A DNA stretch of 64,000 nucleotides, from positions 1,674,001-1,738,000 of the forward strand of contig NZ_CP044507.1 of NCBI RefSeq assembly GCF_008831505.1, read 5' to 3'. Shown piece by piece: positions 36,168 through 47,271 of this stretch; position 1 is the stretch's first letter; the number at the start of each line of letters is the position of its first letter. This DNA is from Chryseobacterium sp. (lineage in GTDB: Bacteria; Bacteroidota; Bacteroidia; Flavobacteriales; Weeksellaceae). A program made the translations under genes and the position numbers. Below the pieces are notes generated by a model. That model saw only the letters and a program-made list of their open reading frames with translations. It was not told where the DNA came from and searched no databases.

Positions 36168-36176
36168 TAATTTTGC
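36168..36176 (+). promoter_or_regulatory. Candidate -7 promoter box (TAATTTTGC) of the sulfur operon
   Basis: TAnnTTTGC match 47 bp before the ATG at 36224. There is no TTTG at -33; the palindrome lies there instead, as expected for an activated promoter. Confidence 0.55.
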
Positions 36177-36223
36177 ATCACTGAAAAGGAGTAAGTATTA
36201 AAATAATTCAAAAATATACAACT

Positions 36224-37615
36224 ATGTTCTTTAAACACATTTACGACAAAAGTTTAGCACAGGCAAGTTACCTGATCGGCTGTCAGGCCACCGGTGAATC
36301 GATTGTTATTGATGCCAAGCGCGATGTGGATACCTACCTGCAGATTGCAAAGGAAAACAACCTTAAGATTACCCATATTACCGAAACACATATTCACGCC
36401 GATTTCCTGGCTGGTTCCAGAGAACTGGCGGCACTTACCGGCGCGCAGATGTATCTTTCTGATGAAGGCGGCCCGGAATGGCAGTATGAATTTCCGCATA
36501 AGGGACTGAAGCACGGCGATCAGATAAAAGTGGGAAATCTTACCCTGGAAGTTCTTCACACCCCGGGGCACACTCCGGAAAGCATCAGTTTCCTGTTAAC
36601 AGACCATCCAGCTACTGATGAACCGGTGATGATCTTTACAGGCGACTTTGTTTTTGTAGGCGATGTGGGCCGGCCTGATTTACTGGAGAAAGCAGCCGGA
36701 TATGCAGGAACACAGGAGAAAGGTGCTCATGAGATGTACGCATCGGTGAAGGATTTTGCACAACTGCCTTCTTTCCTTCAGGTCTGGCCTGGACATGGCG
36801 CGGGATCGGCCTGCGGCAAAGCGCTGGGAGCAGTTCCAAGCTCCACCGTAGGGTATGAAATGAAGCGCAACTGGGCCTTCCAATATGAAAATGATGAGGA
36901 TGGTTTCGTAGAATATCTGCTTGAAGGTCAGCCTGAACCTCCAAAGTATTTTGCGATGATGAAGAAGCTGAACAAAGTGGACCGGCCCCTGCTTACTGAA
37001 GTTCCCAAACATAAAGAACTCAGCAGCGAAGAAATTTCAGCGGCTATGCAAAAAGGAATGACAGTTGTTGATACGCGCAACAAAGCGGATTTTGCAGAAG
37101 GATTTCTTCCGGGCAGCCTTAACATTCAGAATAACAACAGTCTGAGCACGTGGGCGGGTTGGCTTCTTGACTATGAAAAACCTTTCATTTTAATTGCTGA
37201 AGAAGGTGACATGGAGGAACTGACCCGCAAACTGATGCGCATTGGACTGGATAATATACAGGGATATTTCCCGGTAGCCAAACTTTCTGAACCTGAACTC
37301 GAGAAAGCTGATGTGATTGATATTGAAGAATTCAAATCCTATATCGGACAACCTGATGTGCAGATTGTGGACGTACGCGGAAAAACAGAATTTGAAGCAG
37401 GTCATGTAAAGGGTGCCGAAAATAATTTTGTAGGTACTCTGCCGCAAAATCTGGATAAAATTGACCGCGATAAGCAGGTGGTGATTCACTGCCAGGCAGG
37501 TGACCGTTCTTCTGTAGCCTATTCTGTTTTGAGAAAAAATGGATTTAGAAATGTAAAAAACTATTCCGGCGGAATGAAGGAATGGAAGGAAAAAGGCAAT
37601 CCCATAGTCTCGTAG
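36224..37615 (+). CDS. MBL-fold hydrolase with two rhodanese domains (persulfide dioxygenase-like)
   Basis: 463 residues. The metallo-beta-lactamase domain (residues 1-240) has THIHADFLAGSRELA, HTPGHTPESISF and FTGDFVFVGDVGRPDL, the iron-site pattern of ETHE1/persulfide dioxygenase-type proteins. Rhodanese domain 1 (about 262-350) lacks a catalytic Cys (FILIAEEGDMEELTRKL). Domain 2 (about 362-463) has it in VIHCQAGDRSSVAYSVL. Such fusions oxidise or transfer sulfane sulfur. It heads an operon with a small membrane protein, thioredoxin, TlpA-like protein and a SulP transporter. Confidence 0.93.
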   Translation: MFFKHIYDKSLAQASYLIGCQATGESIVIDAKRDVDTYLQIAKENNLKITHITETHIHADFLAGSRELAALTGAQMYLSDEGGPEWQYEFPHKGLKHGDQIKVGNLTLEVLHTPGHTPESISFLLTDHPATDEPVMIFTGDFVFVGDVGRPDLLEKAAGYAGTQEKGAHEMYASVKDFAQLPSFLQVWPGHGAGSACGKALGAVPSSTVGYEMKRNWAFQYENDEDGFVEYLLEGQPEPPKYFAMMKKLNKVDRPLLTEVPKHKELSSEEISAAMQKGMTVVDTRNKADFAEGFLPGSLNIQNNNSLSTWAGWLLDYEKPFILIAEEGDMEELTRKLMRIGLDNIQGYFPVAKLSEPELEKADVIDIEEFKSYIGQPDVQIVDVRGKTEFEAGHVKGAENNFVGTLPQNLDKIDRDKQVVIHCQAGDRSSVAYSVLRKNGFRNVKNYSGGMKEWKEKGNPIVS

Positions 37616-37620
37616 GCAGC

Positions 37621-37857
37621 ATGATAAGGATCATTCAAAACAGGACGCTTCTCCGTGCATTACGCTTGGCAGTAGGGCTGCTGCTTATGGCTGAAGCTCT
37701 GCGGTCGCAGAACTGGTTTATGACAGCCGCAGCCGCGGTAGTTATCATCATGCCTTTGCTGAATATAGGCTGCTGCAACCACGGAGGTTGCGGAATACAG
37801 GCAGATAAAGTAACTGCAAAACCGCAGAAGGAGACAGATTATGAAGAAGTTATTTAA
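37621..37857 (+). CDS. Small membrane protein, DUF2892-like, Cys-rich tail
   Basis: 78 residues from ATG 37621, which begins 5 bp after the upstream stop; a start at 37582 would overlap the MBL-rhodanese gene and is less likely. Two hydrophobic segments are present (LRLAVGLLLMAEALRS and FMTAAAAVVIIMPLLNIGCC), followed by CCNHGGCG. The layout resembles the membrane part of YgaP-type rhodaneses (DUF2892). It may anchor the sulfur-transfer proteins of the operon at the membrane. Confidence 0.75.
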   Translation: MIRIIQNRTLLRALRLAVGLLLMAEALRSQNWFMTAAAAVVIIMPLLNIGCCNHGGCGIQADKVTAKPQKETDYEEVI

Positions 37858-37873
37858 CTAAAAAAATAAAAAA

Positions 37874-38170
37874 ATGTCAAAATTCAATGAAGTGATCGCT
37901 CAGGACAAGCCGGTTCTTGTAGACTTTTTCGCTGAGTGGTGCGGACCCTGTAAAATGCAGGCTCCCATTCTGGAGGAACTGAAAAAGAAAATCGGAGACC
38001 GGGCAACCATCATTAAAGTTGATGTAGACAAAAACCCGGCAGTTGCGGCGCAGTTTGGGATAAGGAGTGTTCCTACACTGATTATTTTCAGGAAAGGCGA
38101 GATCCGCTGGAAACAGTCCGGTGTATTTCCTGCCAACGAACTGGAGCGTCTCATCAGCGAAAATTATTAA
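37874..38170 (+). CDS. trxA: Thioredoxin
   Basis: 98 residues, a compact thioredoxin with active site AEWCGPCKMQAP (residues about 20-31) and the conserved cis-Pro segment SVPTLIIFRKGE. No signal peptide, so cytoplasmic. Its location in the operon suggests it reduces persulfides formed by the rhodanese enzyme. It starts 16 bp after the DUF2892-like gene. Confidence 0.93.
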   Translation: MSKFNEVIAQDKPVLVDFFAEWCGPCKMQAPILEELKKKIGDRATIIKVDVDKNPAVAAQFGIRSVPTLIIFRKGEIRWKQSGVFPANELERLISENY

Positions 38171-38189
38171 TATACACCAATATCAGGAG

Positions 38190-38227
38190 CTGCAGCGGAG
38201 ATCTTAACTCTTCTGCAGTTTCTCTTT
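38190..38227 (+). terminator. Weak hairpin between trxA and the TlpA-like gene
   Basis: CTGCAG at 38190-38195 and 38213-38218, with a short AGA/TCT inner pairing, is followed by TTTCTCTTTT. The stem is imperfect; it might attenuate rather than end transcription. Confidence 0.35.
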
Positions 38228-38233
38228 TACATT

Positions 38234-38836
38234 ATGAACAAGGAAAAAACAAAAGAATGGTTTAAAAAAAACTGGAGCACCGCCTTACTCACAGCTTTCC
38301 TGGCCGTAATACTCATCAGTCCTGACGCAAAAACATGGTTTATGCGGCAGGTAATTTCCACTGGTGTAATGAATCTCACCCTGCAGGACCAGAGTAAAGA
38401 ATCTAAGGGCAAAACTATAGGCGAAATTGCGGACTTCAGAGTTCAGGACGAGGATGGCCGTTTGGTAAGTACACAGGACTTAAAGGGCAAAGTGGTCTTT
38501 ATGAATTTCTGGGCATCCTGGTGTCCGCCCTGCCGGGCAGAATTTCCATCCATACAGAAATTCTACGACCGTTATAAAGATGATAAGGATGTGGTCTTCC
38601 TTACAGTAAACCTGGACGATCAGCCCGACGCCGGCAGGAATTATCTGGATAAGCAAAAGTATACCCTACCATTATTGGTGCCGGCGTCCGCCATTCCGGC
38701 AGCTTATTACACAGGTTCGCTTCCGACCACCGTTGTTCTGGATAAAAAAGGTGCTATACGGCTGCACCACACCGGCATGGCCGATTACAGCAAGGAATCA
38801 TTTTACAAAAAAATTGATAAGATGCTGGCAGAGTGA
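38234..38836 (+). CDS. Membrane-anchored TlpA-like thiol-disulfide oxidoreductase
   Basis: 200 residues. An N-terminal transmembrane anchor (residues about 15-32, ALLTAFLAVILISPDA) is followed by a thioredoxin-like domain with active site WASWCPPCRAEFPS and SLPTTVVLDKKG. WCPPC is typical for TlpA/ResA proteins that act in the periplasm in cytochrome c or other thiol reduction. In this operon it may reduce sulfur compounds outside the membrane. Confidence 0.9.
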   Translation: MNKEKTKEWFKKNWSTALLTAFLAVILISPDAKTWFMRQVISTGVMNLTLQDQSKESKGKTIGEIADFRVQDEDGRLVSTQDLKGKVVFMNFWASWCPPCRAEFPSIQKFYDRYKDDKDVVFLTVNLDDQPDAGRNYLDKQKYTLPLLVPASAIPAAYYTGSLPTTVVLDKKGAIRLHHTGMADYSKESFYKKIDKMLAE

Positions 38837-38886
38837 GGCTGATGAAAAGCCATATTCCTGCGGTGCTCATACATCATTAAAACCCT

Positions 38887-38895
38887 TACTTTTGC
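38887..38895 (+). promoter_or_regulatory. Candidate -7 promoter box (TACTTTTGC)
   Basis: TAnnTTTGC match 17 bp before the ATG of the SulP gene at 38913; it suggests an extra internal promoter. Confidence 0.45.
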
Positions 38896-38912
38896 AGGAT
38901 TGTTCCTGAAAG

Positions 38913-40442
38913 ATGAAAAGCGTACTGAACCTGTTCGATTTTAGTCAGAAAGTAAATTACCGCACCGAAATCCTGGCAGGCCTCACCGTAGCCATGACCA
39001 TGATTCCGGAATCCCTTTCATTTGCCATCCTGGCGGGTTTCCCCCCGCTTGTAGGTCTGTACGGCGCCTTTATTATGGGTTTGGTGACAGCTATATTTGG
39101 TGGCCGTCCCGGATTGATTTCCGGTGGTGCAGGCGCTACGGTGATCGTACTGATTGCCCTTATGAAATCTCACGGTCTGGAATATGTTTTTGGGGCTGTG
39201 GCACTGGCCGGCGTAGTGCAGATTGCTGTGGGATTGCTGAAACTCGGAAAATTTGTGCGACTGGTCCCTCAACCTGTAATGTTCGGATTTGTAAACGGTT
39301 TGGCCATCATCATCTTCATGTCACAGTTTGAGCAGTTCCGGACGGTGGTGAACGGAGAAATTACCTGGCTTCGCGGAACACCGCTGTACGTCATGTCTGC
39401 CTTGGTCGCATTAACCGTCGCCATAGTCCTGTTGTTTCCCAGAATCACAAAAAAAATACCGGCCTCGCTGGCGGCCATTGCGGTTGTTTTTCTGCTGGTG
39501 ATCGGCTTTAACATTGACACCAAACAGGTGCAGGATATCGCCTCGGTAAGCGGCAGCCTGCCGCCCTTTCATATTCCGCAGATACCGTCTACGCTGGAAA
39601 CGCTGCAGATTATCTTTCCCTACGCAGCAATTATGGCCGCTGTAGGACTTACCGAGGGTTTACTGACGCTTAATTTGGTTGATGAAATTACCGGAACCAA
39701 AGGAAACAGCAACCGGGAATGCGTGGCGCAGGGCGGTGCCAATATCCTGAACGGATTTTTCTACGGAATGGGCGGCTGTCCAATGATAGCCCAAACGCTG
39801 GTAAACCTTTCGGCCGGCTCCCGAGCCAGACTTTCCGGAATTGTAGCGGCTTTAACTATCCTGATTATTATTCTGGTGGGTGCCCCGGTTATTGGTAAAC
39901 TACCTGTTGCCGCACTTGTGGGCGTAATGATAATGGTGGCTGTAGGTACATTCGAGTGGGCCAGCCTCAGGATCCTGCGCCGCATGCCGCGTTCCGATAT
40001 TTTTGTGATGATAGTTGTTACAGGCATCACCGTTATCCTGCATAATCTGGCTTTAGCGGTACTTATAGGCGTCATCATTTCAGCATTGGTCTTTGCCTGG
40101 GATAATGCCAAACGCATCCGGGCGCGCAAACATGTGGACGGTGACGGAGTGAAGCACTACGATATTTACGGACCTTTATTCTTCGGTTCGGTGGCCGGAT
40201 TTGCCGAGAAATTTGACCCGCAGAATGACCCTCAGCAAGTGATCATTGATTTTGCCGAGAGCCGCGTAGTGGATATGTCGGCCATAGAGGCACTGAGCAG
40301 TCTTACGAAAAGGTATCATCAGCTTGGCAAAACCGTGCGTTTGCAGCACCTGAGCCCGGATTGCCGCCAGCTGCTGAAAAATGCCGAAGCCATCATTGAA
40401 GTAAATGTAGTGGAAGACCCTACTTACAGGATTCCGGTATAG
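38913..40442 (+). CDS. SulP-family inorganic anion transporter with STAS domain
   Basis: 509 residues. Residues 1-395 are a SulP membrane domain with VNYRTEILAGLTVAMTMIPESLSFAI (landmark AGLTVAMTMIPESLSFA), LISGGAGATVIVLIAL and GGCPMIAQTLVNL. Residues about 400-505 are a STAS domain (HYDIYGPLFFGSVAGFAEKF ... VVDMSAIEAL). The family carries sulfate, bicarbonate or other anions. Its position in a sulfur operon favours sulfate or a related oxyanion, but this is inference. Confidence 0.92.
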   Translation: MKSVLNLFDFSQKVNYRTEILAGLTVAMTMIPESLSFAILAGFPPLVGLYGAFIMGLVTAIFGGRPGLISGGAGATVIVLIALMKSHGLEYVFGAVALAGVVQIAVGLLKLGKFVRLVPQPVMFGFVNGLAIIIFMSQFEQFRTVVNGEITWLRGTPLYVMSALVALTVAIVLLFPRITKKIPASLAAIAVVFLLVIGFNIDTKQVQDIASVSGSLPPFHIPQIPSTLETLQIIFPYAAIMAAVGLTEGLLTLNLVDEITGTKGNSNRECVAQGGANILNGFFYGMGGCPMIAQTLVNLSAGSRARLSGIVAALTILIIILVGAPVIGKLPVAALVGVMIMVAVGTFEWASLRILRRMPRSDIFVMIVVTGITVILHNLALAVLIGVIISALVFAWDNAKRIRARKHVDGDGVKHYDIYGPLFFGSVAGFAEKFDPQNDPQQVIIDFAESRVVDMSAIEALSSLTKRYHQLGKTVRLQHLSPDCRQLLKNAEAIIEVNVVEDPTYRIPV

Positions 40443-40655
40443 ACAGGAACTGATTAAGAAATAACTTCACTTTTTAATTTTGAGCTAAGTTATCAGTTTC
40501 CAGGAGGTCTGCGCGGACTCCTGCTGCGTGATTCAACTTAGGAAACTTTGTAAACAAAGCTAAAGAAGACCGTTCTTTGTGTTCGGGAAAGTGCGCCGAA
40601 ATATAGCGTTGCAGCAACTCATGGTGGTGACTGTTCATAAGGGAAACAAATGCTT

Positions 40656-40691
40656 CAAAAACAAAAGCCTTTCAGAATTTCTTCCGAAAGG
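40656..40691 (-). terminator. Terminator after ohr
   Basis: On the minus strand a 10-bp stem CCTTTCGGAA / TTCTGAAAGG (one G-T pair) with loop GAAA is followed by CTTTTGTTTTTG. It lies 24 bp past the ohr stop at 40715. Confidence 0.8.
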
Positions 40692-40714
40692 TTTAAGTTA
40701 AAGCGTTTACGAAT

Positions 40715-41140
40715 TTATCCCCTGTTGGACACGGTCAGTTTTACATCCATATTATTTCGCGTGGCATTGGAATAAGGACAAACTTCATGCGCTTTCTCCA
40801 CCAGGGACTGTGCCTCTTCCAGAGAGACACCCGGCACGTTTACGGCCAGTTCCGCAGCCAGACCAAACCCTCCATTGTCCAGCTGTCCAATGCTGATTTT
40901 TGCAGTTACAGAAGTTTCGCCGGTTTTCACTTTTGCGATTCTTGCTACCTGTTTCAGTGCGCTGTCAAAACAGGCCGAATAACCTGCGGCGAAAAGCATC
41001 TCGGGATTAACATAATTATCATTGGCACCGCCCAGAGCCTTAGGCATGCGGACATCCATGTCGATCAGTCCGTTATCACTTTTTACATGGCCCTCGCGGC
41101 CTCCTGTGGCAGTGACATTTGTGGTATATAATGTTTTCAT
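40715..41140 (-). CDS. ohr: Organic hydroperoxide resistance protein Ohr
   Basis: 141 residues, full length for Ohr/OsmC. Both redox cysteines are in place: AAGYSACFDSAL (about residue 55) and HEVCPYSNATR (about residue 120). The substrate-gating region GREGHVKSDNGLIDMDVRMP is also typical. Ohr reduces organic and fatty-acid hydroperoxides using lipoylated protein or dithiols. Its start overlaps the ohrR stop by 4 bp, so both come from one message. Confidence 0.96.
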   Translation of the reverse strand: MKTLYTTNVTATGGREGHVKSDNGLIDMDVRMPKALGGANDNYVNPEMLFAAGYSACFDSALKQVARIAKVKTGETSVTAKISIGQLDNGGFGLAAELAVNVPGVSLEEAQSLVEKAHEVCPYSNATRNNMDVKLTVSNRG

Positions 41141-41577
41141 AACTGTTTTTGTATTTGATTAATGATTTTGTTAAGGGTGATTTTCAGGGCGTTAAGTTCT
41201 TCCACCTCCACATCTATATTTTTCAGCATTTTAGCCGGGATGTCCAGGGCTTGCTCACGAAGCGACCTACCGCTGTAGGTAAGAAACAGATGCACCACCC
41301 GTTCGTCATCAGTACACCGTTTACGTGTTACAAAACCCTTTAACTCAAGCCGTTTCAGCAGAGGTGTCAGCGTGCCGCTGTCCAGAAGGAGGCGGCTGCC
41401 CAGGTCGCAGACTGCAAGGCCGTCCTGCTCCCACAGAACCAGCATCACCAGATACTGGGGGTAGGTTAAATCCAGCTCCTCCAGCAGCGGGCGGTACAGG
41501 CCGGTAATCTCCCGGGAAAGAGCATACAGGGGAAAACACAGTTGTTCGTTCAGCAGCAGGGAATCAGTGGTGCCCAT
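41137..41577 (-). CDS. ohrR: MarR-family organic peroxide sensor OhrR
   Basis: 146 residues, a winged-helix MarR protein. Cys at residue 13 in LNEQLCFPLYALSREI matches the reactive peroxide-sensing Cys of OhrR; YRPLLEELDLTYPQYLVMLVL and LKGFVTRKRCTDDERVVHL are family landmarks. On oxidation OhrR leaves its operator and ohr is expressed. It overlaps ohr by 4 bp, and the nitroreductase gene lies 15 bp upstream on the same strand, suggesting a three-gene unit. Confidence 0.94.
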   Translation of the reverse strand: MGTTDSLLLNEQLCFPLYALSREITGLYRPLLEELDLTYPQYLVMLVLWEQDGLAVCDLGSRLLLDSGTLTPLLKRLELKGFVTRKRCTDDERVVHLFLTYSGRSLREQALDIPAKMLKNIDVEVEELNALKITLNKIINQIQKQL

Positions 41578-41592
41578 ATCTTTACCTTTATG

Positions 41593-42225
41593 TTATTTTC
41601 TGATGATGAATTCCTCCATCGGCAACCTTACCTTTTTCATGGACGAAAGCCAGTCTTTTTCAGCATCGCGGTAACCCAAGTAAAGCAGAGTCACACTCTT
41701 CAGTCCAAGTTCCGGAAGCCCCAGGATGTCATCAACAACATCATTGCTGAAACCCTCGGCGGGCGTACTGTCTATCTTAAGTTCTGCCGCCTGTGCCATA
41801 GCCAGTCCAAGAGCAATATAAGTCTGTCTGGCGGTATGTGCAAAATGTTCAGCCGGGGTTTGCGATCCGTACAGCTGCTTAAGCAGATCAGTATAACTTC
41901 CAAATCGTCCGCGCGGCAACTCACGCACATCAGTATGATAATCATAAACCGCGTCGATTTTCTCGGCTGAATACTCATCCCACGCTGCAAAAACCAGCAC
42001 ATGAGAGCAGTCGCGCATCACCTCCGGATTCAGGGCGCCCTTCACCATCTGCTCCTTCAGTTCCTGATTTTCCACCACAATTACACGGAAGGGCTGCAGT
42101 CCCGACGAAGTTGGTGCAAGACGGGCTGCTTCAAGAATCTTGTTTAAATCCTGTTCTAAAACCTTTCTGTCTGGATTGTATGCTTTAACGGCGTGTCTCC
42201 AGTTTAAATTTTCTATTAATGACAT
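41593..42225 (-). CDS. NAD(P)H-dependent nitroreductase (NfsB-like)
   Basis: 210 residues, nitroreductase fold binding FMN: RHAVKAYNPDRKV at the N-terminus, RLAPTSSGLQPFRVIVVEN and a C-terminal DILGLPELGLKSVTLLYLGYRD. The family reduces nitro-compounds, quinones and sometimes acts in NAD(P)H-linked redox repair. It is the first gene of the unit that includes ohrR and ohr, and is thus probably induced by peroxide. Confidence 0.9.
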   Translation of the reverse strand: MSLIENLNWRHAVKAYNPDRKVLEQDLNKILEAARLAPTSSGLQPFRVIVVENQELKEQMVKGALNPEVMRDCSHVLVFAAWDEYSAEKIDAVYDYHTDVRELPRGRFGSYTDLLKQLYGSQTPAEHFAHTARQTYIALGLAMAQAAELKIDSTPAEGFSNDVVDDILGLPELGLKSVTLLYLGYRDAEKDWLSSMKKVRLPMEEFIIRK

Positions 42226-42292
42226 TTATTTGAATTTTGTAGATTGACTTTTATAAGTGTTCAAATCATCTTAACTGAACGGCACAAAGGTA

Positions 42293-42324
42293 GTGCGCAA
42301 TTACATTGTGCGCAATTTAATTGC
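42293..42324 (-). promoter_or_regulatory. Candidate OhrR (MarR-type) operator
   Basis: Two direct copies of GTGCGCAATT (42293-42302 and 42308-42317, 15 bp apart) overlap a perfect 13-bp palindrome GCAATTTAATTGC (42312-42324). AATT-rich palindromes are typical OhrR sites. It is 68-99 bp upstream of the nitroreductase start. Confidence 0.5.
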
Positions 42325-42391
42325 TAGAAATGAACAACAGACAGATTCTATCAGGAAACTGCAGCCTCACCCTACCCCAGGAAAATATATC

Positions 42392-42419
42392 AAAAAAAAT
42401 CCCCTCAGAAATGAGGGGA
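42392..42419 (-). terminator. Terminator after katG
   Basis: A perfect 8-bp stem TCCCCTCA / TGAGGGGA with GAAA loop is followed on the minus strand by eight T. It lies 7 bp past the katG stop. Confidence 0.9.
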
Positions 42420-42425
42420 AAAGCT

Positions 42426-44798
<2,373 letters not shown>

Positions 44799-44966
44799 TC
44801 ATCAAATTCATAGTTAATCATCATTCTTATCATAGACACCGTGAATAAAAACAATCAAATTAATATAAATCGTCTATTACAAACAACAAAATCTAATCAA
44901 AGTTGCCGCATTCTGCAGATTAATAAAAATTGCTGAAATTTGCGGACATTCTTAATGCTGCCGAAA

Positions 44967-47090
44967 ATGAAGTTATGTATTGCTGAGAAACCCAGTGTGG
45001 CCCGCGATATTGCCAAAGTGCTGGGCGCGCACCAGGCCCGTGCGGGTTATATGGAGGGAAACGGTTATCTTGTGACATGGACTTTCGGGCATCTTTGCAC
45101 CCTCAAAGAACCTCATGATTACAGTCCGCATTATAAATCCTGGGACCTGATCTTCCTGCCCATCATTCCAAAAAATTTCGGCATCAAACTCATTCCCAAT
45201 CCCGGAGTGGAAAAACAGTTCCGTGTAATAGAGGAACTGGTGGAACAGTGCACGGAGGTAATAAACTGCGGGGATGCCGGTCAGGAAGGTGAACTGATAC
45301 AGCGGTGGGTGCTTCAGAAAGCACGGTGCAAAAAACCGGTACAGCGGCTTTGGATTTCTTCACTGACTGAAGAAGCTATTTTGGAAGGATTTGCCAATCT
45401 GAAACCCGCTGAGGACTACCACAACCTATATCTGGCAGGAAACGCAAGGGCGGTGGGCGACTGGCTTCTGGGCATAAACGCCACCAGGCTTTTTACGAAG
45501 AAATTTGGCGCTAACCGCGGCGTACTGTCTATTGGCAGAGTGCAGACACCGACGCTCGCAATGCTGGTTCAGAGGCAGAAGGAGATTGATGCATTTACTT
45601 CTGAAGAATATTGGGAACTGAAAACAGTTTACCGGGAAGTCCAGTTCACGGCGGCCATTGACCGTCTAAAAACCAAAGAAAAGGCAGAGAAAGGACTGGA
45701 ATATCTGAAGCAGCATCTGTTTGAAATCGTTTATTTTGAAATAAAGGAGGGTAAAGAGAAAAATCCGCGGCTGTTTGACCTCACCGCACTGCAGGTAGAG
45801 GCCAACCGAAAGTATGGCTTCTCGGCCGAGAACACATTAAAGTACATTCAGAGTCTTTACGAGAAAAAACATACAACCTATCCGCGTGTTGACACCACTT
45901 ACCTACCCGACAGCCTTTATCCGAAAATTTCCGGAATCCTGAAGTCAATGACTTTTTATAGTGAGTTTACGGCACCCCTGCTGGCCGGAGAACTCCCCAA
46001 GACCAAGGCGGTCTTCGATGATTCCAAAGTGACCGACCACCACGCTGTCATTCCTACTGAAATCACACCGGGAACCACGCTGCCCCGTGAGGAGAAACTT
46101 ATTTACGACCTGGTGGCAAAGCGGTTTATCGCCGTATTCTATCCTGAATGTAAGATTTCAAATACTCTGGTAGAGGGTAAAGTGGGTACCATACCTTTCA
46201 GGACAAGTGGCCGGCAGGTGCTGGAACCCGGCTGGCGTTCGGTGTACGCAAAAGATAAAGCAGATGTCGCCGAAAAATCCGCGACAGAGACAAAAGCTGA
46301 GGAGCAGGAAATCCCTGAATTTAAAGCAGGGGAAACAGGTCCGCATCATCCGCTGGTGCATCAGGGAAAAACAAGCCCGCCGAAACCTTATACCGAGGCT
46401 ACCCTGCTGCGGGCCATGGAAACGGCCGGAAAACAGGTGGAGGACGAAGAACTGAGGGACATGCTGAAAGCCAATGGCATAGGGAGACCTTCTACAAGAG
46501 CCAATATCATTGAGACCCTTTTCAAAAGGAAATATATTGAAAGGAAAAAGAAGAACATTTTTGCCACCCGCACGGGCATGGACCTTATAGACACCATAGA
46601 TGATGACGTCCTGAAGAGTCCGGAACTCACAGGCGAATGGGAATATAAACTCAGAAAGATTGAAAGCGGTGAATATGAAGCCAATGTTTTCCGGGAAGAG
46701 CTGGTGACTATGGTGACCAACCTTACCCGAAAGGTAATTAGTGAAAAAGCCCGAAGCATTTCGTTTGAGGAAGCTCCTGCCGCACAAAAAAAAGAAAAGA
46801 CTGTCCGCAAGAATCCGGTACCAGAATGGACAGAAATAAAATGCCCTAAATGTAAGGAGAACCACCTGATTAAAGGCAAGACGGCCATAGGATGCGTAAG
46901 ACACAGGGAGTGCGGCTTAAAAATACCCTTTGTCTGCTTCGGAAAAAAGCTTACAGAGAAACAGATTCATGACATTGTCGCTAAAGGTAAATCAGGAAAA
47001 CTGAAAGGATTTACAGAACATCCTAAAGGCCTTACTGAGGGCTTGCTGATATTAAGAGAGGATGGCGTTGTTGAGCTATTCGCCGGATAA
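44967..47090 (+). CDS. topB: DNA topoisomerase III
   Basis: 707 residues from ATG 44967 (MKLCIAEKPSVARDIAKVLG); an ATG at 44955 and a TTG at 44940 are also in frame but add nothing conserved. The Toprim domain is at the N-terminus, with acidic NCGDAGQEGELIQRW. The catalytic Tyr region is TTYPRVDTTYLPDSLYP, and the core ends with GIGRPSTRANIIETLF. A C-terminal zinc-ribbon-like part has CPKCKENHL and CVRHREC. It is a type IA topoisomerase that separates DNA intermediates. Confidence 0.95.
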   Translation: MKLCIAEKPSVARDIAKVLGAHQARAGYMEGNGYLVTWTFGHLCTLKEPHDYSPHYKSWDLIFLPIIPKNFGIKLIPNPGVEKQFRVIEELVEQCTEVINCGDAGQEGELIQRWVLQKARCKKPVQRLWISSLTEEAILEGFANLKPAEDYHNLYLAGNARAVGDWLLGINATRLFTKKFGANRGVLSIGRVQTPTLAMLVQRQKEIDAFTSEEYWELKTVYREVQFTAAIDRLKTKEKAEKGLEYLKQHLFEIVYFEIKEGKEKNPRLFDLTALQVEANRKYGFSAENTLKYIQSLYEKKHTTYPRVDTTYLPDSLYPKISGILKSMTFYSEFTAPLLAGELPKTKAVFDDSKVTDHHAVIPTEITPGTTLPREEKLIYDLVAKRFIAVFYPECKISNTLVEGKVGTIPFRTSGRQVLEPGWRSVYAKDKADVAEKSATETKAEEQEIPEFKAGETGPHHPLVHQGKTSPPKPYTEATLLRAMETAGKQVEDEELRDMLKANGIGRPSTRANIIETLFKRKYIERKKKNIFATRTGMDLIDTIDDDVLKSPELTGEWEYKLRKIESGEYEANVFREELVTMVTNLTRKVISEKARSISFEEAPAAQKKEKTVRKNPVPEWTEIKCPKCKENHLIKGKTAIGCVRHRECGLKIPFVCFGKKLTEKQIHDIVAKGKSGKLKGFTEHPKGLTEGLLILREDGVVELFAG

Positions 47091-47191
47091 GTGCTTCAAC
47101 TTCAGCAATAAAAATTTTCCGTTGATTACACTAATCTTTATCAGCACTTCAGCCTTCGCTTCCTGTAAAATCCGGAATTATTTAAAAATAT

Positions 47192-47200
47192 TACCTTTGC
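47192..47200 (+). promoter_or_regulatory. Candidate slyD promoter box (TACCTTTGC)
   Basis: TAnnTTTGC match 71 bp before the slyD ATG; no clear -33 TTG. Confidence 0.5.
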
Positions 47201-47271
47201 AACTTCGCGGCCGGCAGGCCGTCATATTTTTATAATGAAAGGGATACAATCCCTTTGCAAACTTTACCCTC

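Noticed and set aside
40501-40523. CAGGAG...CTCCTG hairpin after the SulP gene as a terminator
   Set aside because: Stem has a mismatch and no T run follows; left unassigned.
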